This document shows positions 1 to 10,300 of a stretch of 64,000 bases of DNA, in pieces. The position numbers were made by a program, and so were the translations under genes. Location: NCBI GenBank assembly GCA_030549335.1, contig JAUKPH010000017.1:14717501-14781500 (forward strand), written 5' to 3'. The DNA comes from Pontederia crassipes (Eukaryota > Streptophyta > Magnoliopsida > Commelinales > Pontederiaceae). Within the stretch, counting starts at the first letter, position 1. Each line of letters opens with the position of its first letter. The notes beneath the pieces are model-generated. The model saw only the letters and a list, made by a program, of their open reading frames with translations. It ran no database searches and was not told the origin of the DNA.

Positions 1-2360
1 GTCCAACTAATCCAATAAGATTGCCCTGGGCGCGTGTACCCGACAATGATAGATGAGACTTCCAACAAGAATTTCCTACGTTCACAAAACTCGAATTGGA
101 AACCTTACTTAAACGAGAAGCCGCTTACTACTCCACCCCAATCCTTATTAGTGAGTCGACTTTTAATTTATGGACATCGCGCATGATCGTTAGCATCACA
201 CGAATTGAACCGACACCGCTTTTCAGGAATCAAGAGCCGACAAAAAAAAGGTTTCAATAAATATTAATTCAATTAATGTAAAGAAACAAGTAATGTATCC
301 AATATTTAAATATAATTTTTCAAAATAAATTGATTTAAGCACACTTGTCGTCCATGGCTAATACAATGTTAAGACTATAAATCTTAATCAAATTAGCGAC
401 TACAAGAATTAAACTGGAGAGTCAGTCCTAAGTTCAACTTGGAATACCACCAATCGTACAAATTTTTTTTGGTTTATACAGCACGCTTATTTGTGTTTTT
501 TTTTTCTTTATTAATTATTTACTCATCAATGTGTTAGAATATGTAGAATGCAAGTTCATAATCTGATCTGAAGAATTTACCCAAATACAGTTTCTTGTTT
601 TTGTTTTTGTTTTTGTGTGTATTGTATTGCCTAAGAGCATGTGTTGGACGGATCTGTTTTGATTACTTCAAAAAGGAAAAGAACAGCATGATCACTGCTC
701 AGAGGCAAGTCCATCCATAGTAATAGTTTACGTGGAAATGCTTCAATAGTCTCTGAGCTGACAGAAGGCTTGTTGGAAGAGATGCTTGAAATTCCAGCAA
801 ATATGCACCATAAAAATGCACAAACAACAAAAGGCAACCACATGCACACAAGAAGCAAAGTTCAAATAGAATAATGAACTTTTCATCGTGTTGCAACAAA
901 TTTGTGTCGCTTGAAATAATTGCAGATATGCAGGGACAATTAACTGTCTGAGAGCACTTTGATTACATGCCACCCAAGGAAGAAAAACAACAACGAAGGA
1001 ACTGTAGAAACTCTGAACAAGAATATGCAACCGCCTGAAACTTGCTGTGCAGGAGCAATCCATGACTCGGAGCATGTGGTGGAAAGAGACAAACATGATT
1101 GAACCAAAAGTCCAGTGCAACCAGCACAACATATAACTTCAAGGTGTGATTCATGGCATGGTACAATGTGCTATAATTTTGGTAGTCCGTCCCATAACAT
1201 TGATAGTGTGATGTAAGACACTGCCCACTATGGGATAAGAGATGGTAAAAGGTGTTGTGCATTCATTAATTTTAATTAGATGCCCGTTAAGCAATCAAGG
1301 TGTTGAAGCAAAGCCCATGAGTACATTATACAATTTAAGATTACTGTTTGAAGTACAGTAACATTATAGAAATAACTGCAATACTAAAGGTTAAATAAAT
1401 AAAGAAACGCCAAGAACAACAATAAAGGATAACTAGCTGCTACATTTGATCTGTTCATTATGTTATTCAAAGAATTCAGATCACAGTATAACAATGGTTG
1501 GACACCTAAACAAAAATCATATCTAACACAGAGACTGAATTACAGATTATGCAACATTAATTATAAACAATCGCAGTGGACAAAAAGCTTTTGAAACTGC
1601 AGTGCCCTATTACGACGACAGCAAGCCTTTGAAACTGCCGCAGCAAAGTATGTCCATTGCACCAATTTGCTAATGGGAAACTGTATCATGGTTATCTGTC
1701 CTGCTAATTATTCTGAACTAATTTTCCATGAATGGTCCACTAATACCTATAAAGTTAGCCATTTTCTTTTGAACAATATAAACCCAGAATCTTCAATGTT
1801 AATATTTTCGACAAGGATTACTGTGGATGTAAAGTCCCACAAGGGATTCCTCTCAAAAATAGTTCCACAAGGAATAATCCATCTTGAATAATTTGTAATG
1901 AAAACGCAAAATGTCACAACTTGAACATTTACAATTCATCAGCCAATTTCTTGGGAACTCGGTACCTGCTAAACATAAAATTACAACATCATGAGTTGCA
2001 GGATCCATTATGTTGACATGAAGAATGCTAAGAAGCCTCTAAATGACAACTAGAATGAATTGGACTCTTTTTCTGTGAAGTAACTGTACTTCAAATTGCC
2101 CGAGTAACAGGAAGTAAAGAAAACTTCATTGTCAGTGGAAGTAGAGAAAATGTCCAGATAAGGCAACCAACAGTTCTCTTCCTGGTATGGGTTAGTGGGT
2201 TACGTCAGAATCTAGTTATAAAGTATGGAAACTAGACTTGTACAAATTTCCTATCTATAGTTGAACCCTTCATACTATTCCGTCCAGAGAAAAAAGTCAT
2301 TGCACTAATTGTATGGTAGACCTATTGATAATCCGACTTACAAAAGTTAGAAGTTAATTT
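1..2360. other. AT-rich intergenic DNA, no gene recognised
   Basis: Short open frames occur on the minus strand (about 630-1260), but they are Cys/Phe-rich, overlap one another in several frames, have no recognisable domain and no coding-like base composition. I see no transposon termini here. The stretch is read as downstream intergenic sequence of the minus-strand PPR gene. Confidence 0.5.
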
Positions 2361-2650
2361 TGTTGGACATATGCCCTATAATACCAAGATATTTGTTACG
2401 AAAAGAGGGAGAGAGGGGTCGCACGAAACACAGAAGAACGCGAAGAGGAAAAAACGGCGACGGCTCTTTGTTATGAAATAACGACGATTACAAGGATGAG
2501 TCTCTGTCTAGACCCCTAGGGAGTTTATATAGGCACTCCTTTTAACAGATGATAGGAATTATATACGGACTGAGACTCTAAATAAATCTCCTAAAAATAG
2601 GACACCTATCTCGTGAGGGGAATTCTGCTGAAGCGTCTGATTATGTAGGA
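2361..2650 (-). mobile_element. LTR-type relic (family shared with 19650-20065)
   Basis: Read on the minus strand, this block contains a TATATAAACTCC promoter-like stretch, then CATAACAAAGAGYCRTCG, then CTCTCCCTCTTTTCGTAA. The same blocks in the same order occur on the plus strand at 19650-20065, so the two are diverged copies of one repeat in opposite orientation. The edge at 2361 (TGTTGGACATATGCCC) looks like an LTR terminus of the TGTTGG type common in Copia LTRs. No internal domain or second LTR was found next to it, so a solo LTR or truncated fragment is likely. The boundary near 2650 is approximate. Confidence 0.5.
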
Positions 2651-3079
2651 GACCAATTGAGTTCAGATTCAAGGCATTATTAACAATATTAATAGTCTTT
2701 TGTGAAGGTCACGCCAAGACATTCTCGATGCTAAAGCAAAAAGAGAAACCAGAGAAACTTACAAATGAAATATGTGCTTAGCCCCTTAATTTGGAATTTT
2801 TCCTCGACTTGACACAATGGGATCCTGGTGCAGATGAAACAACTTAGCAAACCATTCAGGAAGAATGAGAAAGCTCTGAAACAAATAAACTGTTACCTCT
2901 TCGGACCTTGTAGGAATTCTATTTTACTCCATGTCAAAGGTTTCCAGCAACTTGCCATCTATCCAACTCTCAGAAAAGAATTTTCCTATTGAATTTTTTT
3001 TAGGAGACTACATTGACTGGACCATATGGACAGTTTCTTTGTGAAGATCAAATCATGAACTTCCTTTATTCAATGTGTG
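2651..3079. other. 3' flank of the PPR gene
   Basis: No feature is recognised. The stretch would hold the 3' UTR of the minus-strand PPR gene that ends at 3080. Confidence 0.4.
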
Positions 3080-5818
3080 CTAACAGTTAGGAAATTCTTT
3101 AATCAATGTGTCATAAGTTTGAACACTTGGACGGCAATTTTTTTCCTCCAAAATGGATAACATCTTAGAGCAAATATCACCATTTCCCTTCTTCAGAAGT
3201 CCAATGAGAACTTTCCACACAATTTCATCATAGTTGTATTCCGTCCATACTGAATCACGGAAAATTTCTAGAGCTTTATCAAACAAGCCTTCATTGCACA
3301 ATTCAGAAAATAGAAGCATGTATGATTCCAAGCGTGGCAGATAACCACACTGTTTCATGGAACTAATATACATCAAAGCCTCAGGGAACATTTTTAACTT
3401 GGAATAGCAATTGATTAGGGAGGTATACACATCTTCACTTGGAGATAGGTAACTTTCCTGCATATGAATGAACAACGAATTTGCTTCTTTCATCCGAGAC
3501 TTTTCACATAATTTTGCAATTATGGAACTGTAGGTATTAGTGCTTGGTGTGATACCATGTCTCTTCATCTCATCCAGGAGGTTGAAAATGCAATCCAATT
3601 CGACCAACATCCAAACATCACAAGTTTCAAAAGAGGCAGTCTCAGCCTTTTCCCTTACAAAAATATGCTTAAGAAAAATTGAATATGTCCAATAATTGGG
3701 TTCACAAGCAGCATCAATCATGCTTTTGAGAGCAGAAAATGCATGATCTCTCTCTCCAACCCTGCAACACCCGTCTATGAAAGTATTATAAGTAACTAAA
3801 TCTGGGTTAACATGTTCATTGTCCATCTCTGTCATCACATTTTCTGCCTCTTCAAGTCTTCCTTCACTGCAATAAGCACGGAGAAAAATAGTATAAGTGA
3901 ATGCATCAGGCTTGCATCCTGCCAGAACCATTTGGTCAAAAATCTTCTTAGCATGTTGATATTGCTCTTCTTTCAACATTTTGTCCATGATGATTGTAAA
4001 AGTGACAGTTGTGGGCTCTAAACCCTTATCTGACATCATGTCCAGGATTGATAGGGCATCTTTCCATCTTTTCTCTTTGCATAATGCATCCACCAGAGAA
4101 CTATAGCTATAGGCATTTGGAGAGCAATTGTCCGAGTCCATTTCCTTAAGAAGTGAACGAGCAGCATCAATCCTCCCTGCCTTGCATTGTCCATCTATCA
4201 ATGTATTATAAATCACATCATCTGGCACTACGCCTTTGCTTTTGAGAGAATGAAAGAGGCTTTCAGCTTCTTGAATTCTTCCTTTCTTACAGAGTGCATC
4301 GATCAAGATAGAATACGTACAGCAATCAGGTGTCAACTCATTCCCTTCCATCAAATCGAGCAGTCGAAAAGCGCAATCTATTTCGCCTTCCATGCATTGT
4401 CCATTTATCAAGGAGTTATAGGTGACAACATCAGGTAATAGCTCATTCTCAAACATCTTCTCGAGCAAAGACATTGCCTTATGGAGTTTCTTAGCTTGAC
4501 AAAGCCCATGTATTAGCTCATTGTAAGTCCAAGCATTCGGCTTACATCCATTACATTCCATCAATTGCATTACCCCAAATGCAGCATCAATCTTTCCACT
4601 CTTACAGTACCCATCAATCAAGGCAGTATATGACACAACAGTAGGTAGCAAGCCCTTCTCGAAGATCTGATTCATCAAAACTTCTGCATCCTCGAGCTTA
4701 CCTTTCTTACACAAGCAGTCGATCAACACAGTGTATGTGTAAACATTCGGCTTGCAGCCATTCTCTTCCATCTGATGGAACAAGTGAAAACCATCATCCA
4801 TCCTCCCGCATCTACACAGTGCCTTTATCAAGGCAGTATACGCATAAACATCTGGTTGGCATCCATCGTCCTCCATATTTGCAAACAATTCCAGAGCCTC
4901 ATCGATCCTTTCGGCCTCAGAGAGTCCATGCATAAGGGTGGTATAGGACACCTGATCCCTCCTGTAACCTTTTCTAGACATATCCTCGAACACCTCAAAT
5001 GCGCGATCCACGTCCTTCCTTCGGCAATGTCCCAGTATCAAAGAGTTGTACGTGTACGTGGTCATCCGGAACCCCGCCAGCAACAACGCGCCCAAGTACA
5101 GCTTCGCCGCAGCAAGATCTCCCTCCTGGCAGCACACGTTGATCATAGTGTTGAACGTGAAAAGGTTCGGCGCGACGCCGGCCCGCCTCATTTCGCCGAA
5201 CAACCACCTCGCCTCGTCAAACATCTTCAGCTTCGCGAGAGACAAGAGAAGCGCGTTGTAGCACCGGAGACCGACCGCGAACCGCTCGCTCCCGACGAAC
5301 CCCTCGCCCTCGCTGCGGGCGTCGGTCACGGAGCGGAAGACGCCGAGCGCGAGGCGCATCTGGGGGACGGAGTCGGAGGACGAGCGGATCATGGAGAGGA
5401 GGGAGTCTGCGGCGAGGGCGAAGGAGCCGGAGCGTAGGAGGAAGGACAGGAGGGCGGCGTGGCAGCGGATGGAGTGGCGGTAGCCCGGGAGGCGGGAAAG
5501 CCAGTGGAAGAAGGCGACGGCTGCGGCGGGGTGCGGCGGCGGGGGGTCTTCGAGGAGGAGGAAGGCGGAGACGTGGTGGGGGGTGAGGGAAGGGGCCAGG
5601 GCCTTGAGGGCGGGGTCCTTGAGCCATTGCGGCCGGGAGAGGATAGCGGAGAGCTGCGCGAGCAGGTCGGAGAGCTCTGTGGAGTCGGGAGGTCGCTGTT
5701 GGGAAGCAGAGGAGAAGGGGGCAAGAAGCAACAGAGCGCGAGAAGAGGTGGAGGCGAAGGAGACGACGCTGACGTTGGCGCTGGCGAGATTTGTAGTAGT
5801 CGGAAGTCGTCTTCGCAT
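3080..5818 (-). CDS. P-class pentatricopeptide repeat protein (At5g65560-like), 912 aa
   Basis: This is an intronless frame of 912 codons. Residues 1 to about 45 are rich in Arg, Ser and Ala and poor in acidic residues, which fits an organelle (probably mitochondrial) presequence. From about residue 184 to the C-terminus I count about 20 tandem 35-residue PPR motifs of the P type, for example VVTYNSLINGQCMEGEIDCA; no E, E+ or DYW tail follows. P-class proteins bind single-stranded organelle RNA, one base per motif, and act in stability, cleavage, splicing or translation. Length, the MLVELDCIFNLLDEM segment and the C-terminal layout recall Arabidopsis At5g65560, whose exact target I do not know. 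Motif 16 (about residues 710-760) carries an insertion of about 15 residues. The first ~700 coding bases are much more GC-rich than the rest. The ATG at 5818 is the first in frame and begins the presequence. The identification as PPR is very secure; the orthology is moderate. Confidence 0.95.
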   Translation of the reverse strand: MRRRLPTTTNLASANVSVVSFASTSSRALLLLAPFSSASQQRPPDSTELSDLLAQLSAILSRPQWLKDPALKALAPSLTPHHVSAFLLLEDPPPPHPAAAVAFFHWLSRLPGYRHSIRCHAALLSFLLRSGSFALAADSLLSMIRSSSDSVPQMRLALGVFRSVTDARSEGEGFVGSERFAVGLRCYNALLLSLAKLKMFDEARWLFGEMRRAGVAPNLFTFNTMINVCCQEGDLAAAKLYLGALLLAGFRMTTYTYNSLILGHCRRKDVDRAFEVFEDMSRKGYRRDQVSYTTLMHGLSEAERIDEALELFANMEDDGCQPDVYAYTALIKALCRCGRMDDGFHLFHQMEENGCKPNVYTYTVLIDCLCKKGKLEDAEVLMNQIFEKGLLPTVVSYTALIDGYCKSGKIDAAFGVMQLMECNGCKPNAWTYNELIHGLCQAKKLHKAMSLLEKMFENELLPDVVTYNSLINGQCMEGEIDCAFRLLDLMEGNELTPDCCTYSILIDALCKKGRIQEAESLFHSLKSKGVVPDDVIYNTLIDGQCKAGRIDAARSLLKEMDSDNCSPNAYSYSSLVDALCKEKRWKDALSILDMMSDKGLEPTTVTFTIIMDKMLKEEQYQHAKKIFDQMVLAGCKPDAFTYTIFLRAYCSEGRLEEAENVMTEMDNEHVNPDLVTYNTFIDGCCRVGERDHAFSALKSMIDAACEPNYWTYSIFLKHIFVREKAETASFETCDVWMLVELDCIFNLLDEMKRHGITPSTNTYSSIIAKLCEKSRMKEANSLFIHMQESYLSPSEDVYTSLINCYSKLKMFPEALMYISSMKQCGYLPRLESYMLLFSELCNEGLFDKALEIFRDSVWTEYNYDEIVWKVLIGLLKKGNGDICSKMLSILEEKNCRPSVQTYDTLIKEFPNC

Positions 5819-5865
5819 CTTTGTTCGATGTATCCAAACAAAAAGTACGCAAACGAGGTGCCAAC

Positions 5866-5873
5866 TTTATATA
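5866..5873 (-). promoter_or_regulatory. Candidate TATA box of the PPR gene
   Basis: On the minus strand TATATAAA lies 48 bases upstream of the ATG. If it is used, initiation about 30 bases downstream would leave a leader of under 20 bases. The location is seen; the function is inferred. Confidence 0.35.
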
Positions 5874-5900
5874 CTCCTCGTTCGCTGCCACTCAATTCAT

Positions 5901-5962
5901 AAATAATAATAATAATAATAATGCCACCCAATTCATAAATAATAATAATAATATTATTATTA
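5901..5962. repeat. (AAT)n microsatellite, interrupted
   Basis: Runs of ATA/AAT trinucleotides at about 5901-5922 and 5937-5962 flank a repeated short block (ccAMYCAATTCATAAAT), so this is a small duplication around a microsatellite upstream of the PPR gene. Confidence 0.7.
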
Positions 5963-7341
5963 TAATGTTTTAATATTTTATTATACGTTTATTAATCATC
6001 GTCTAATTGATCATGAATTGACTAATTAAATAATTTGTTGATCCATTCTTCATCACGCACGGACAATGATTAATACCTATCCATTAAAAAGGGCAGCACA
6101 ATTTTTTCAAAGAAAAATGTGTGTAAACTCATAAAAGATATACATATATATTCCAATCGAATAGTTGGATTAAAGTTTGATGATGGATTTCAGTATAAAA
6201 GTCTAAAATAGCTATAATTGTCGGAAGGAGTCACATTATAAAAGTGATCATGTACCACTACCGAAAAAAAAAAAAGTGAAAATCGACCCAGGCCGAATCA
6301 TAGTTAACTTATTTCATTCTTCGTAGTTAACTTATTTCATTCTTTATTTACACAGAAATTAGACAAATATTTTATTTAATTGTATCAATTTGAAGTAAGT
6401 TAGGCAGATATTCTTATTACCCTTAAATATATTTCATTTATTTTAAATTTAACTGAGAAGAAATAAAAAGATGTAATTGGCAAAATTATTTCTTCTAAGA
6501 AGAAGCAATTGGTGTAAAATTATTTTAAACCTAAAAGATTATCAATTTGGTTAATTTTATTTTAAGCCATGCGATGATCTTAGAATCATCAACCTAACCT
6601 TACTTAAATTTTTAAAAATTATATTCAAATATATTGACTTTATAAAGTAAATCATATTTCAATTAAACCCAAGCCATCTCTCTATTAAATCCTCCATCCA
6701 AATAAACCTAGGCGTCCACAATGGAAAAGGGGACTCCCCTTAAACAATGGTCAACAATTGTTTTTTTTTTTACTTTGGAATGGAATTCTACTTTAGATTC
6801 CAAGTGGTAAATGCTAAAAGCAGGCCTAAATATACTACTTGCTATTCTAAGTTTTTTATATTTATTTGTGTCATTATTAATTACTCAATTCGAGAATCCT
6901 GTCAACCAGTAATCTTTTTAATTGCCACATACATCAACTGAGCCTCTCAATCTCTTACTGACCAGAGATAAGAGTTCTTCTACTTTGATATATTACTCCA
7001 CCATTGAACAACAACGTGCACACTTATCATGAATTAATATGCATGGACATGCTCGACTTTTGTCGGTATGGGCAGTAGGCACAAAGCTTTGAACAGTGGG
7101 CTATGGACATGCTCCTTCTTCTCATGAAGCAAGGTCATTAAGTATTTCTTCAAACTATGCAGAGGAAACCGAAAAGGTTGTCCTTCTGAGATAGTTGATC
7201 ACTATACATGTATCAGAGAACAAATATGCCTTTATTAGAACTTCTACATTATCAAAATTGATAGAGCAGGAAGGATAACAAATGAGAAAGTTATTGACGT
7301 TTTACAAGGTTAATCAAGCAATCCGTTAGTTACCTTTTCGC
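5963..7341. other. Intergenic DNA between the PPR and transporter genes
   Basis: AT-rich with no coding signal. A 23-bp direct tandem duplication starting TAGTTAACTTATTTC occupies about 6301-6346. The last few hundred bases should include the 3' UTR of the minus-strand transporter gene. Confidence 0.5.
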
Positions 7342-10300
7342 TCAAACCGGATCACTATCTCTCGCATCATTGTTTGCAGCATCGTCGGTTTTGGATTTTG
7401 GTGAAAAAGAACTCTGTTTTGCTATAAGTTGCTTTGTGAATTGCGCTGAATCCGCAGACCCTTGCAAACTGAGGTAAGTGTAGAATGACATTCCACTGAG
7501 AGCAACAATTGCACCGGACAAACTGACAATTCCAGGATCAGAACTGAAAAACAGATATCCACCTAGCATAATCACACATGTTTTGAACTGGCCTAAAACG
7601 ACATGCGAGATGGCGGATGTTGCCCTGCATTGTCATGATAAATAAGAAATATTCTGAATCAGTCGATCACATAAATGAAGAGAAATATGAGAACAAAACA
7701 TAAATAAAAGGGAAAAAAATGTATGCCCACACATTCTACACTGCAAAAAAACATTGTAAAGCAGGAAGGCACATATATTTCAACTGCAACATGCATTCAG
7801 CAATCTCCTGCATTTCTTATCTGATACAAAGATATTGGTACTTACAGTAAAAAATTCTCAAGTCGTTTATGCAACTAAAATGGCATATCAGGAAACTATC
7901 CAATCCACAAAGCTAATGTGCATATTGGATGGCAAGGACCATTGGAGGTCCATATGAAGTAAGATTTTCATTACTCATCTTCAATGTACCAAGAAAAAAT
8001 GAAAAATTTGCAGGAAAAGTGTGATACTGGAATGTCATATGGGCCAGAATAGGCTCGTCACCTGATATGCTCATATTTTTTATACATGTTTTTTATAATA
8101 TATATATATATATATTAATGTCACTCACGTGTTTGTCTCCATCAACGTTCCACAATAGATATTGAATACAACTAGATAGTATATGCGTCATGTCGATCAT
8201 GACATAATGCATTGGCATTAATGAAAAAAATATCCCTAAAAAACACAAAAAAATAGACTAAGCAGTTCAACTTTTAAAGAGGTTCGAGGGAGAGAGAGAG
8301 AGGGAGAGGATAAAAAAATTAAAGGATGCCTTGGTGGCTCAGGCTTGTGGTATCAGGCGAAAGCGTGTCCACAATCCAATCGGTCGCCCAAATGTAGGGG
8401 ACGAATCTGGTTCCGCGACCTCTGCTGGTTGTACACTGTCCCCTCCTGTGTGTGCATCGGATGCTTGTGGTTGCTGATGCGCGGGGTTGTGAAGTCATTT
8501 TTGGTTCGAAGTAGTGTGTTGTTGTCATTTTCACTTCATGGCCATGTTCTGTTGGCCTCTCATTTTCACTTATTGTTATCCTTACTATTATTAATGGAAC
8601 TCTTGGATGACTAACTTCTTGCTAGTCGTCCTTTCTCGTTTCAAAAAAACAAAACAGCTATTATATGTTTATTGAGAGAATGATAAGACTCAAACAGCGA
8701 GATCACCACCTCTTGAATTCAGTGACATATACGGAAAACCTGAAATGTCCTTATACAATCATAAGACTCAGAACCACAAGAAATTTCTTACAACCAGTTT
8801 CTGCTTTAGACCTAAGCCTCCCACTTATCAATTTCTCTTGGAGGGGTCAACACACAACTCTTGAAAATTTTCAACATTAAGATAAAAATTTTATAGTAAA
8901 GATGCATGGTATAGGCACCAACAGACGAAGGTTTACATTTCTCGTATCAGATATAGTGAAATAGATAATTTTTAATCATAATTAAGAATCAACAAAGTTC
9001 TATTGCTTAATCCAACTTGAGCTAGTTCAAAATCTCACCCAAGTGCCAAAGCTCCTGACCACTGAAGGAGGAACCCAAATAGAGCTGATATGGCGATAGC
9101 AACCACATTGTTGAAATTCCAATTAAAGGACAATATACCTGATGGGTCTAACAAAGGCATCAAAGCCACAAAGAAGAAGATGGTAATAGGGCTGGTCTTC
9201 CACATCAAACTGATCAAAGAAATAAAGGATTAGAAAGCTCCTTTTTGAAAGTGACATTAGAAAAATCTTTAATAACTGTAATAATATATAGAAACACAAG
9301 TTTACTACATATTACTTACGCTAGAGCGGTCCAATTTCCTTTTTGTTGCATATTTGACCATAAAATTTTATTTACAGCACTAGGCACAATCCATGCCAAT
9401 GCTATGCAAGCACCAAAAAAATTAAATTCAAGATCAGTAACAGTTGCAACAGCCACACCAACTGAAACAACAGCAAGTGTGAAAACCTGTAAGACAAGAA
9501 ATAAGTAAACCAGTGATTGACAAAAGATCGTTTGCATGTATCATCCACTTATTTAGCATTCCACTATTTACAAAACTTGCTAGGCATAATTCAATGTACC
9601 TTAACTAAGGAGACCTTTTTCCTGAAAAGCAAGAACTCAGCTAAAACAATTGTAGGAGTCACAGCTATCTTGGCCATCTGATAGAATCCCACACTGCAAA
9701 TAAAAACTAAGATTATACACAGAATTTTTGGAAAAAAGAAAGAATTGGGGGCTCTTTCAGTAACATAGACAATGACATACAAGGACCCACCTGTTATGCT
9801 GTAAGCTAACGTTAGCAAGTCCAGTTGAGAGCGACATCACAGCACCCAATAAAAATAAAGAAGAAAATGGTGTAGCTTTAGAAGGAGGTGAAGCAGGTAG
9901 TAGAGAAAGTGCCTTAAAAATGGCCATCAAGCACCATGATGTTAAGTAGTGGATCAATGAAAGAGCAACGGGGAAATTGAATCCAACCTTCCCCATTACC
10001 TGTAACCAATATCATACCATAAGAAGCAGAACTGTTTGTTGCTATTAAAAGGACAAGGGAACAAATGAAGAGGTAAACTTTCCATCCTGGAGTAAGCATA
10101 AACCATAATTATGCACTATGATTGAGAAAGATAAAACAAATACTGTGTGATAGACCATGGTATGTAAAGACTTACCACTTTGTTTGCCATGATTATTCCA
10201 ACAGCAACGAAAAAGTTAAAGGTCAATGCCACTAAAGGACCGCAATACCTCTGCTGTTGCCGCTTTGCTCCTTCCGAGGTATGGAAGTCACTGTACAAAG

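Noticed and set aside
631..1262. Overlapping minus-strand open frames with Cys/Phe-rich translations
   Set aside because: No recognisable domain, three frames open at once, composition like surrounding non-coding DNA.
4775..5437. Plus-strand frame of 220 codons
   Set aside because: It is the antisense shadow of the GC-rich 5' part of the PPR gene.
8500..8515. Possible Pol III B box (GGTTCGAA) in the intron-6 insert
   Set aside because: About 170 bases from the apparent start, too far for an internal promoter; kept only as part of an unidentified insert.
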